NCBI GenBank assembly: GCA_027083355.1
Contig: JALWOY010000171.1
Coordinates: 1-49,460, forward strand
DNA length: 49,460 bases
Source of the DNA: Phycisphaerales bacterium
Lineage (GTDB): Bacteria > Planctomycetota > Phycisphaerae > Phycisphaerales > UBA1924
Reading direction: 5' to 3'
Part shown: piece after piece, positions 25,702 through 33,610 of the stretch
Layout of the letters: each line of letters begins with the position of its first letter
How positions within the stretch are numbered: the stretch's first letter is position 1
Position numbers and translations under genes: made by a program
The notes under the pieces: model-generated
The model's input: only the letters and a program-made list of their open reading frames with translations
Database searches by the model: none
What the model was told of the DNA's origin: nothing

Positions 25702-27891
25702 TCAGAACACCACCAGCACGACCACCACCAGCACGACCGCGACACCCGCGATCATGCGCTGGGCGTAGTCGTGCAGCACGCCCGTCTGCGTCGTTTCCCC
25801 GATCACGTCCGAACCCACCTTCGGCATCCCGCCGAAGAGGTTCACCAGCCCGTCCACCACCAGCTTGTCGAACCACGAGAACAGGTACGCGAACACCTTC
25901 AGCGGAGTCACCAGCACGAGGTGGTAGAACTCATCCACGTACCACTTGTGCTCGGCCCACGTGCTGATCGGCCTGATCGCGCGGGCGATCGGGTCCATGC
26001 GCACCACGTCGGCCTTCGTCCGGTTGCCGATCAGCAACCCCGCCAGCCCCACCGGCCCGTGGAACCACGCCGCCAGCAGGATGCCCCCGAAGCCGAACAC
26101 CGCCGAGATGTAGAACATGATCTCGTGCGGGTTCTTTCCGAACAGCAGCCCGTGCTTGCCGTGTCCGGTCTCGACGACCGCGGAAGACGCGTGGACCATG
26201 CCCCCGGTCCAGCCGTGCTCGCCCCCGACGAAATACAGCCCGGCCGAGGCGATGCACCCGACGGCGAGCAGGGTCAGGACGAGGTTGATGGCCCACTTGG
26301 GCCCGTGCGGGTGGAAATGCTCGGCGTCGCCGTGCAGGTCCTCGCCCGGCTCATAGACCACCGGCCCGACAAACACGCGGAAGAACACGCGGAACGTGTA
26401 GTACGCCGTCAGCCCCGCCGTCAGCAGCAGCAGCCAGCCCGCCCACGACGAGCCCCAGATCACGCTGTCGGGCGTAACGAACGCCTCGGCGATGATCATG
26501 TCCTTGCTGAAATATCCACCCGTAAACGGGAACCCGGAGAGGTTCAGGCACCCGATCAGCATCGCGATGACGGTGATCTGGAAACCGGGGATCTTCCACA
26601 GGCCGGAGAGTTTCCGCATGTCCAGCTGGCCCGCGAACCCGTGCATGACGGCCCCGCACGCGAGAAAGAGCGTCGCCTTGAAGAAGGCGTGCGTGAAGAC
26701 GTGGAACACCCCGCCCGTCGTCGCCAGCACACCGAGGCCCGCGAACATGTAGCCCAGCTGTGAGATCGTGGAATAGCCCATGATCCGCTTGATGTCGTAC
26801 TGCGCCATCGCGATGGTCGCCGCCCAGAACGCCGTGATCGTCCCGCCCCACGTCACCGCCGTCAGCGCGACGTGGTTCGGATCGGCCGTATAGAGCGGCA
26901 TCATCCGTGCAACGAGGTAGACGCCCGCTGTCACCATCGTCGCCGCGTGAATAAGCGCCGACACCGGCGTCGGGCCTTCCATCGCGTCGGGGAGCCAGAC
27001 GTAGAAGAACATCTGGGCGGATTTGCCGAACGCCCCGCCCATCAGCAGCAGCGGGATGGCCCACACCTGCCAGGTGTCCGCCAGCGGAACCCCGCTCGCC
27101 GTCGTCCCGGCGTGGATCTGCGTGAACAACGCGTCGTACTCGACCGTGCCGAACGTCGTGAACGTGAGCAGCATGCCCATCAGCAGACCGAGATCGCCGA
27201 CGCGGTTGACGATGAACGCCTTCATCCCCGCGTCGACGGCGGTCTTCTTCTTGTAGAAATACCCGATGAGCAGGTATGAGCACAACCCGACGCCCTCCCA
27301 GCCCAAGAAGAGCATCAGCAGGTTGTCGCCCATCACCAGGCACGACATGCTGAACACAAACAGGCAGAACGCCGCGAAGAAACGGCAATACCCCAGCCCG
27401 AGGTCGTGCTCCATATATTCGCTGGCGTACAGCCCGATCAGCGCTGCCAGGCCCGTCACGAACAGCATCCACAGCAGGCTCAGCCCGTCGAAATAAAACG
27501 CGAAACCGCTCGACAGCGTCTGGCCCGGGTGGTCACCCCACGAGAGGCCGATCCACTCCCACAGCCGGGTGTGGATGACGCTGTGCCCGTCCCAGCCGAG
27601 GTAGGTCACCAGCGTCAGTATGAACGAGACGCCGATCAGCCCCACGCTGATCCACGCGGGGAGTTTGGATTTATCGTTGAAGCACGCCAGGATGGCGATG
27701 ATCACCACCCCCAGCAGCGGCAGCAGCGGAATCAGCCCCAGCCACATCGGCCCGTCCACCGAAGTCAGTGCCGCACCCGCGTGTTCCGCCACACCGGCCG
27801 CGTGGGCCGCGACGGCCTCACCCGCCCCGGACGATCCGTGCTGGGCCAACGCCGCCGAGATGATCGCTTCGGTGATCGTCGTCATCCGCAT
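25702..27891 (-). CDS. nuoL: NADH-quinone oxidoreductase subunit L
   Basis: A 729-residue subunit, the distal proton pump of complex I with the long lateral helix. Landmarks are 'LFLGWEGVGLCSYLLIGYFY' with the key Glu, 'AFGKSAQMFFYVWLPDAMEG' with the key Lys, 'PVSALIHAATMVTAGVYLVA' and 'IKRIMGYSTISQLGYMFAG'. The C-terminal lateral-helix region is about 650-710 ('MDPIARAIRPISTWAEHKWY'). A roughly 45-residue Ala/Gly-rich head precedes the first membrane segment, longer than usual. The start overlaps the nuoK stop by one base (TGATG). Confidence 0.95.
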   Translation of the reverse strand: MRMTTITEAIISAALAQHGSSGAGEAVAAHAAGVAEHAGAALTSVDGPMWLGLIPLLPLLGVVIIAILACFNDKSKLPAWISVGLIGVSFILTLVTYLGWDGHSVIHTRLWEWIGLSWGDHPGQTLSSGFAFYFDGLSLLWMLFVTGLAALIGLYASEYMEHDLGLGYCRFFAAFCLFVFSMSCLVMGDNLLMLFLGWEGVGLCSYLLIGYFYKKKTAVDAGMKAFIVNRVGDLGLLMGMLLTFTTFGTVEYDALFTQIHAGTTASGVPLADTWQVWAIPLLLMGGAFGKSAQMFFYVWLPDAMEGPTPVSALIHAATMVTAGVYLVARMMPLYTADPNHVALTAVTWGGTITAFWAATIAMAQYDIKRIMGYSTISQLGYMFAGLGVLATTGGVFHVFTHAFFKATLFLACGAVMHGFAGQLDMRKLSGLWKIPGFQITVIAMLIGCLNLSGFPFTGGYFSKDMIIAEAFVTPDSVIWGSSWAGWLLLLTAGLTAYYTFRVFFRVFVGPVVYEPGEDLHGDAEHFHPHGPKWAINLVLTLLAVGCIASAGLYFVGGEHGWTGGMVHASSAVVETGHGKHGLLFGKNPHEIMFYISAVFGFGGILLAAWFHGPVGLAGLLIGNRTKADVVRMDPIARAIRPISTWAEHKWYVDEFYHLVLVTPLKVFAYLFSWFDKLVVDGLVNLFGGMPKVGSDVIGETTQTGVLHDYAQRMIAGVAVVLVVVVLVVF

Positions 27892-28247
27892 CAGCCCTTC
27901 AGTTCAGCCCACAGGTCCGCGTCGAGGCTCTCACGCCGCCGGAACAGCAACACCACAAGCGCCAGCGCCATCGCCGCCTCGGCCGCCGCGATCGTCAGGA
28001 TAAAGATCACGAACGTCTGCCCGTCGAAATTCAGGTGATACCGCCCGAAGGCGATGAGCGCCAGCCCCGCGGCCTGGAACATCAACTCCGTGCACAGGAA
28101 CATGATGATCAGGTTGCGCCGGGTCATGAACCCGATCAACCCGAGCGCGAACATCGCCGTGGAGACGAAGAGATAGTGGTTGAGCGTCAGCACCCCCATG
28201 GGGGTGGGGAAATCGGCCTGCGCCAGCATCAGCACCGCGTCGGTCAT
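27891..28247 (-). CDS. nuoK: NADH-quinone oxidoreductase subunit K
   Basis: A 118-residue, three-helix subunit of complex I. 'LNHYLFVSTAMFALGLIGFM' is helix 1, 'LIIMFLCTELMFQAAGLALI' is helix 2 with the conserved membrane Glu needed for proton transfer, and 'FVIFILTIAAAEAAMALALV' is helix 3 with the second Glu. The start overlaps the nuoJ stop (ATGA) and the stop overlaps the nuoL start. Length and motifs are standard; the first 15 residues are a slight N-terminal extension. Confidence 0.95.
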   Translation of the reverse strand: MTDAVLMLAQADFPTPMGVLTLNHYLFVSTAMFALGLIGFMTRRNLIIMFLCTELMFQAAGLALIAFGRYHLNFDGQTFVIFILTIAAAEAAMALALVVLLFRRRESLDADLWAELKG

Positions 28248-29272
28248 CCCACGTCCTCCGCAACGACGTCCAGGGCCAGGTGCCGGGCCTGCCGGGCCTT
28301 GGCCTCTTCTTCAAGATCGACCTGCTTGCGTGCCAACACCGTCGCCCCCAGCATCGCCATCAGCAGGATCACGCCCGCGATCTCGATGGTCATCGGGTGG
28401 TCGGCCAGCAGGTTGAGCCCGACCCCCTCGACGTTTGTGCCCACCATGTCGGCGGGCCACATCTCCGCGGGGACATCGACCCAGCGGACAAGCTCGCCCT
28501 GATCCGGGCCCGCCGTGTTCTCACCCCTGGAGACGAGCACACGCCGACGGGCCGAGTCGATCCACACCCGGCCGACGTCGACTTGCCGGGCGATGTGTTC
28601 CTCGGGGGTCATCAACTCGGCGGCGTGCAGCGAGGCAGAAAGGTTGTCCTCGACCTTGCCCGGCAGCTTCGAGAGGATCGCGTCGGAGCTGTCCATCCCG
28701 TGACGGACGGGCAGCGACAGCGTCCCCCGGAAAAGCATCGTTGTCAGCACCGCCAACAGGGTGAAACCCGCGAACGTCGCGACGATCGGCTCGCGGGCCG
28801 ACGCGTCGTAGGTCGCCAACGCGTCCATGTCGTCCTCGCTGGGGGGCAGGGTGGCGAGCATGATCACGAAGAGATAGGTGATGAGGATCGCCCCGGCGTA
28901 GATGATGATGAGGGCAAACGCCATAAACTCGGCACTGAGCAGGAGATACAGGCCACTGGACGCGATGATCGTCAGGATGAAGTACAACGCCGCGTACACC
29001 GGTTTGGGGTGTGTGATCATGCGGAGGCCCGCGCCGAGCGCCAGCAGACCGAAGATATAGAAGAAGATGCTCGGTGTTTGGGCGTGTCGCTCGGCGTGCG
29101 AGGTGAGCCCGAGCACGATCAACCCGCCGGCGGCCGCGGCGAGGAGCCCGCCAAAGACCATGGGGCTGACACCCTTTCGGGGCATTGCGAGGATGACGCC
29201 GATCGCGCCGAGAACGCAAGCGACGTAGAGGAGCAGCGGGTTGATCGGGAGTTCTGCGATGGCCGTGTTCAC
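28244..29272 (-). CDS. nuoJ: NADH-quinone oxidoreductase subunit J, enlarged
   Basis: A complex I membrane subunit of 342 residues, about twice the usual 165-200. The core matches NuoJ: 'FYIFGLLALGAGLRMITHPK' and 'VYAALYFILTIIASSGLYLL' (about 71-112), then 'FMAFALIIIYAGAILITYLF' with the pi-bulge helix, and at the end 'NVEGVGLNLLADH' with 'EIAGVILLMAMLGATVLARK'. The extra length comes from two added membrane segments at the N-terminus (about 11-56) and a soluble block at about 193-283 in the penultimate loop. The start is GTG 29272 with GGAGG ten bases upstream. It is the first gene of nuoJKLMN; the next gene to the right is the divergent pgsA, so nuoA-I are not adjacent. Confidence 0.9.
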   Translation of the reverse strand: MNTAIAELPINPLLLYVACVLGAIGVILAMPRKGVSPMVFGGLLAAAAGGLIVLGLTSHAERHAQTPSIFFYIFGLLALGAGLRMITHPKPVYAALYFILTIIASSGLYLLLSAEFMAFALIIIYAGAILITYLFVIMLATLPPSEDDMDALATYDASAREPIVATFAGFTLLAVLTTMLFRGTLSLPVRHGMDSSDAILSKLPGKVEDNLSASLHAAELMTPEEHIARQVDVGRVWIDSARRRVLVSRGENTAGPDQGELVRWVDVPAEMWPADMVGTNVEGVGLNLLADHPMTIEIAGVILLMAMLGATVLARKQVDLEEEAKARQARHLALDVVAEDVG

Positions 29273-29392
29273 GTGCGTCCTGCCTCCGCCGACGCCGGGC
29301 CATAAAGAAAAAGGCGACGGGCCAACAGGATAGAACCCCCCTCGACGACCGGCAACCGCGCCGCCCCCCCGACGCGCCTTTAGGATCCGCAC

Positions 29393-30058
29393 ATGCCCGA
29401 CCCCGATGCCCCGCCGAACACCACCGCGAGTCAGACGCCCCCCCCCGCGACGGGCTGGCGGGCCCGCACGCCGCACGCCCTGACGATCGCAAGGCTCGTT
29501 CTCACAGCCCTCTTTATTGGTGTGCTCTCGAACGCGGACGTGTCGGCGGGGACGTGGTCGCGGGGGCTGCTGGCCGCCGTGGTGTTGTTCGTTGCCGCGG
29601 CCTTGACGGACGCCGCCGACGGCTATCTCGCCCGGAAATGGAACGCCGTCTCACGATTCGGCCGCGTCGTCGATCCGTTCGCCGACAAACTGCTGATCCT
29701 CTCGGCGTTCATCGTTCTGGCGGGCCCGGGGCTTGCCCCCATGACCGGCGTGCGGCCCTGGATGGTGGTGGTGATCCTCGCGCGCGAGTTGCTTGTGACC
29801 ACAATCCGGGGCGTGTACGAGAGCGAGGGCGTCGATTTTTCCGCCTCCTGGGCGGGCAAATGCAAGATGATCCTGCAATCTGTCGCCGTTCCGGTCATCC
29901 TTCTCGACGCGGCCCGGCCTCGTGCCCACACCGGCCCGGGCACTGTCACAATCGTGCTCGTCTGGCTGACCGTCGTCGTGACGGTCTGGTCGGTGGTTCC
30001 CTATATCACCCGTGCCGCCCGGGCACGTCGTCAGGACGCGGCCTCGTCGATGCAGTAA
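29393..30058 (+). CDS. pgsA: CDP-diacylglycerol-glycerol-3-phosphate 3-phosphatidyltransferase
   Basis: A 221-residue inner-membrane enzyme that makes phosphatidylglycerol phosphate from CDP-diacylglycerol and glycerol-3-phosphate. The CDP-alcohol phosphotransferase motif is complete, split here as 'TDAADGYLARKWN' and 'SRFGRVVDPFADKLL' (about 64-92, D-G-x2-A-R...G-x3-D-x3-D). Four or five membrane segments are seen. A Pro- and Thr-rich head of 20 residues contains a run of nine C bases (29438-29446). ATG 29393 gives the normal family length. The partner phosphatase gene pgpA follows 32 bases later, so two consecutive steps are co-transcribed. Confidence 0.92.
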   Translation: MPDPDAPPNTTASQTPPPATGWRARTPHALTIARLVLTALFIGVLSNADVSAGTWSRGLLAAVVLFVAAALTDAADGYLARKWNAVSRFGRVVDPFADKLLILSAFIVLAGPGLAPMTGVRPWMVVVILARELLVTTIRGVYESEGVDFSASWAGKCKMILQSVAVPVILLDAARPRAHTGPGTVTIVLVWLTVVVTVWSVVPYITRAARARRQDAASSMQ

Positions 30059-30090
30059 GGTGTGCCGCCCCGCAGACACGAGGACCCCAC

Positions 30091-30606
30091 ATGATCCCCC
30101 TGCCCAAAGACTCCCGCTGGCACGCCGTCACCGTCCTCGGCTTGGGCCACCTCCGCCCCGCGCCGGGCACCTGGGGCTCGCTCCCGCCCGTGGCGCTCGC
30201 GGGTCTGCTCGTAATCGGTGGTCTCGGGCCGAGCGCCCATCCGATCGTCTATCACGCCGTCCTGCTGGGGATCTGCCTCGCCGCCTCGGCCTCGTGCGTC
30301 GCATTCGGCGAGTGGGCCGAGTCGTGGTACGGGAAAAAAGACCCGGGCTGGGTGGTCGCCGACGAGACCGCGGGGCAGGCCGTCGCGTTGCTCGCGCTGC
30401 CTTCGGCCGCGAGTGGTGGCTTCGTGCCGCTCGTGATCACGCTGGGGGTGGCCTTCCTGTCGTTCCGTCTGATGGACATCATCAAGCCGCAGCCCGCGGA
30501 TTGGTTGCAGAAATTCCCGGGCGGGTGGGGTGTGCTGCTCGACGATCTCGCCGCGGGGGTGTATGCCCTGCTCGCGACCCAGCTCATCGCGCACATGATC
30601 TTCTGA
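30091..30606 (+). CDS. pgpA: Phosphatidylglycerophosphatase A
   Basis: A 171-residue membrane phosphatase that removes the phosphate made by PgsA to give phosphatidylglycerol. Family features are the early 'GLGHLRPAPGTWGSLPPVAL', then 'KKDPGWVVADETAGQAVALL' with the conserved 'D-x2-x-VxDExxG', 'LSFRLMDIIKPQPADWLQKF' and 'GGWGVLLDDLAAGVYALL' with the paired Asp. ATG 30091 follows AGGACCCC. The length is normal. It pairs with pgsA directly upstream. Confidence 0.93.
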   Translation: MIPLPKDSRWHAVTVLGLGHLRPAPGTWGSLPPVALAGLLVIGGLGPSAHPIVYHAVLLGICLAASASCVAFGEWAESWYGKKDPGWVVADETAGQAVALLALPSAASGGFVPLVITLGVAFLSFRLMDIIKPQPADWLQKFPGGWGVLLDDLAAGVYALLATQLIAHMIF

Positions 30607-30709
30607 TTTCTTCTGGCCGGCTCTTTCCCCCGTTGGGCGTCGAACCGCATCGGTGCGTCGTGTGCCGCTCTGCATCGCTGTGAATCGGCCCGCCTACCCT
30701 CTCGCCGCC

Positions 30710-31105
30710 ATGCCAGATACATCTCTGCTCGAAACCTTTCCCGCCCCGGTCGGCGGCACACCGGACGCCCCCCCCATCGTCATCGAGCACGTCTCCGACG
30801 AGTTCACCAGCCTGTGCCCCGTCACCGGGCACCCCGATTTCGGGTCCGTCACGCTGCGGTATGCGCCCGCGCCCCCGCCGGACGGTGTGTGTGTCGAGCT
30901 GAAAAGTCTGAAGCTGTACTACCAATCCTTCCGCAGCGAGGGCATCTTCTACGAGGCGGTCACGAACACCATCCGCGACCACCTCGTCGACCTCATGCAC
31001 CCCGCATGGCTCCAGATCATCACCCACTGGAAAGGCCGGGGCGGCATCCGCTCGACGGTGCGAGCCGAGTTCGGCGACGTCCCCGACGAATGGCGCGCCC
31101 GCTGA
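30710..31105 (+). CDS. queF: NADPH-dependent 7-cyano-7-deazaguanine reductase
   Basis: A 131-residue cytosolic T-fold enzyme that reduces preQ0 to preQ1 in queuosine synthesis. The catalytic nucleophile is Cys36 in 'FTSLCPVTGHPDFGS' and the general acid Asp43; the QueF motif 'ELKSLKLYYQSFRSEGIFYE' is complete. It is the short unimodular form. ATG 30710 ('MPDTSLLETF') is chosen as the compact start; an in-frame upstream codon would add 19 residues of unrelated sequence. A strong bidirectional terminator lies after the gene. The queuosine precursor transporter YhhQ is encoded at 16299-17165, so this organism can both import and reduce precursors. Confidence 0.93.
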   Translation: MPDTSLLETFPAPVGGTPDAPPIVIEHVSDEFTSLCPVTGHPDFGSVTLRYAPAPPPDGVCVELKSLKLYYQSFRSEGIFYEAVTNTIRDHLVDLMHPAWLQIITHWKGRGGIRSTVRAEFGDVPDEWRAR

Positions 31106-31124
31106 TCGCCCACCATGACCGCAT

Positions 31125-31160
31125 AAAAAAACCGCCCCCGTCATCAACGACGGGGGCGGT
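31125..31160. terminator. Terminator hairpin between queF and the C39-like gene
   Basis: ACCGCCCCCGTC (31131-31142) pairs perfectly with GACGGGGGCGGT (31149-31160), a 12-bp stem with a 6-base loop. Six A residues (31125-31130) precede it, giving a T-run for the minus-strand transcript of the secreted protease gene; the plus-strand side ends GTTTC, so it may also stop queF. Confidence 0.85.
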
Positions 31161-31195
31161 GTTTCAAGCCGCGGATCGTCCGCCGGTGGCTCACA

Positions 31196-33217
31196 TCACC
31201 CGCAGCCCGCCAGGAAACTGTTGACGAACAGCGTCACGTCCTGAAGATCCCACACCCCGTCCTCGTTCACGTCCGCGACCGGGTCCGATGCCAGGAAACC
31301 AGTCACAAACACGCTCACATCGGAGAGATCCAGAATCTCGAACGGCACGGCGACATCCGCCGGGCATTCTTCCGCCGTGTCCGGCCCGAACACCACATCT
31401 TCCGGGTTGAGGTTGTCCCACTCCGGGCCCGTGTGCAGCGAGGGCACGAAGTTCGTTCGGCTGCGTGTGATCTCGAAATCGCCGACCATCCCGAGCCCGG
31501 CGAACGGCGACGCGTCCGCGCCCGAGACCGGGACGAACGTGGTCCCGCTGCGCTGAAACTCCTCGATCACCCCGCCCCGGCTGACGAAGATCCGCCCGTC
31601 GGCGCCGGCCGAGAGCCCCTCGATCGGGCCGCCGAGATCGATCCACGCCTGTTCACGCAACGCCGGCGCCGAGCCGCCCAGCCGCTCGAACTGCGTGACG
31701 ATCCCCGCATCGGGGTCGGCCAGAACAACATCGGGGGGGGCGGTCGGCCCCGGCTCGACCGTCAGCCGGATCCACTTGTACTGCGCCGAGTGCCCGCTCG
31801 GCACGCTCATCCCCACCGTGTACACCGGGGCGTACGAGTCCGCCGGGTCGGAAACGACGAGCAACGCGTCCGCCGCGCCGTCGATATCCGTGTCGCCCAG
31901 CACCAGCGCCTCGTCGGCGGCGTCGTCGAACGCCACCCCTACGACCGCGGGCACCGGCAGCGGGATCTCCGCCGACCGGGGCGTCGAACCCCGGGGAAGG
32001 TTCGGGTCCGTTTCCGTCTGACGCAGCACCGCGGGCACGGACCCGTCGCCGCTGATCGCCGCCAGCAGCGAACGGTCCCGGTGGAACGCGATCGACGTCC
32101 CGGCCGGGAGCGTGTCCAGCAGCACCGTCTCGCCGTTGGCCACGTTGACCGCGTATCCGTTGACCACGCTCGGATCAGACCCCGGCGTCAGGATGTATCC
32201 GAACGAGCGGTCGGGTGCCATGACCGCGCACAACACCTCGCCGGGCATGGGGAACGTCTGCGACACCAGCCCGCCGGGGTTGCCGCCGCCGCCCGGAGGG
32301 GGCACCTGGAACCCGACCGATGTGATGGTCACGTCGTTCGACGTCGGGTACACACCCCACGCGGTCTTGGGGAACACGACCAGCGCCGAATCGATCAGGC
32401 GATGACGTGAATCCGCGAACTGCATATCGAACTTCGACATCAGACGGAATTCATCCGGCCCATTCAGAAAGTACAGCTCATCGCGGATGGGCATCACCCG
32501 ATATACGAACGGTGACTGACTGAACAGATAACTGTTATCGTCCGGGTCGGCGTAGTTGATGACGTACTGGTTCGGGTCGTAGTTCATGAACCCGCGTTTG
32601 TCGACTTTCGTCATCACCACATAATGCCCACTTTTGCGATGGAGCGGCGTGTCATCCGCACCACCGATATCCCATCGGCCGTAACCGAACGCAACGATCG
32701 CGCCCTGGGCCATCCACGACGCGATATCGCTGGCCTTCGGGGCCCATGTCGTCGTCGCGCCGTAGAAATGCACGTCGAACAACGACTGCGGGAGCCGATT
32801 CCGCATCGCGTTCTCGATCTGGTTGTTCGCGTTGCTCGTCCCGTGGTCCGGATCGGTGTTCATGTCGTTGCCCATGGCTTGGATGTAGAGCGTGGCCGTG
32901 TTGTACGCGGTCAGGTCGCCCGAGTCGGTCCAGTCCAACACCCCCGGCCCATCGACCCCGGGCACCCCCTCGAACCCGTGGCGGTCGATGTACGCCATCA
33001 GGTCCGACGCCGACGTGGGCACGCAGTACATCTTGCCGTCGTTCGGCAGCCCGAGGCGGGGCAGATCAACCCCCCGCCGCTGGTCGAAATCCACCATGTT
33101 CGAAATCCGGATATAAAAGTCACTATCCGAATGCCAGTACCCGATGTGGGCACCCTGCGCAACACCCGCCGCCAGGGCGGACCCGGCGCATGCGATAAGA
33201 TCGTTCCGGAACCGCAT
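31196..33217 (-). CDS. Secreted C39-like cysteine peptidase candidate with dockerin-like tail
   Basis: A 673-residue exported protein. A signal peptide, 'FRNDLIACAGSALAAGVAQG', leads. An N-terminal domain (about 25-260) looks like a papain-fold C39-family peptidase: Cys65 in 'GKMYCVPTSASDLMAYI', His198 in 'KSGHYVVMTKVD' and Asp214 in 'FMNYDPNQYVI', the expected order and spacing. The middle 300 residues are beta-rich, propeller-like ('GADGRIFVSRGGVIEEF'). The last 56 residues hold two dockerin-like repeats, 'ADVAVPFEILDLSDVSVFV' and 'ADVNEDGVWDLQDVTLFV', ending 'LAGCG'. ATG 33217 has AAGGAGG just upstream. It is monocistronic with its own terminator. Function as an extracellular protease is inferred. 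Confidence 0.7.
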   Translation of the reverse strand: MRFRNDLIACAGSALAAGVAQGAHIGYWHSDSDFYIRISNMVDFDQRRGVDLPRLGLPNDGKMYCVPTSASDLMAYIDRHGFEGVPGVDGPGVLDWTDSGDLTAYNTATLYIQAMGNDMNTDPDHGTSNANNQIENAMRNRLPQSLFDVHFYGATTTWAPKASDIASWMAQGAIVAFGYGRWDIGGADDTPLHRKSGHYVVMTKVDKRGFMNYDPNQYVINYADPDDNSYLFSQSPFVYRVMPIRDELYFLNGPDEFRLMSKFDMQFADSRHRLIDSALVVFPKTAWGVYPTSNDVTITSVGFQVPPPGGGGNPGGLVSQTFPMPGEVLCAVMAPDRSFGYILTPGSDPSVVNGYAVNVANGETVLLDTLPAGTSIAFHRDRSLLAAISGDGSVPAVLRQTETDPNLPRGSTPRSAEIPLPVPAVVGVAFDDAADEALVLGDTDIDGAADALLVVSDPADSYAPVYTVGMSVPSGHSAQYKWIRLTVEPGPTAPPDVVLADPDAGIVTQFERLGGSAPALREQAWIDLGGPIEGLSAGADGRIFVSRGGVIEEFQRSGTTFVPVSGADASPFAGLGMVGDFEITRSRTNFVPSLHTGPEWDNLNPEDVVFGPDTAEECPADVAVPFEILDLSDVSVFVTGFLASDPVADVNEDGVWDLQDVTLFVNSFLAGCG

Positions 33218-33271
33218 CACGGCCTCCTTCTCTTTCACGCACACATATTTGTTGTGCCCGGTTGCGGTCAC

Positions 33272-33610
33272 GCCCCCACGGCGTCCCGCGTCGAGATCGG
33301 CCGACGCGATGCGTCCGCCACCCCCCGGACTGTGCTCTGATAGAAATCAGCGAGAACCACGCCCCCCCGCTCACGCCGATCCGGGTACCTCGGCTCTCCG
33401 AGCCGAGTCCGAGCCGAATCCGGGCCGGTCCAATCCAGACACCCCAGCCCCGCCCCCGCAGGGCTTTTTCATCGCCTCCCGCCTGTCAATTTGGCACCCC
33501 GAGACACCTGTTTGACCAAGCGGGCAGCACCGGCACCCCGAAATCGGGCGAATGACCGCTGTTCCAGCCCCTGATTCAATCGGCATCCCGCTTGCAAACG
33601 GTTTGACGAG
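33272..33610. other. Divergent intergenic region with a GC-rich hairpin
   Basis: A 339-base gap before the receiver-like gene with no supportable coding. It contains the 7-bp perfect hairpin CTCGGCT/AGCCGAG (33389-33407) and a second block of C-rich sequence. Promoters for both flanking genes must be here, but I see no convincing -35/-10 pair. Confidence 0.4.
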
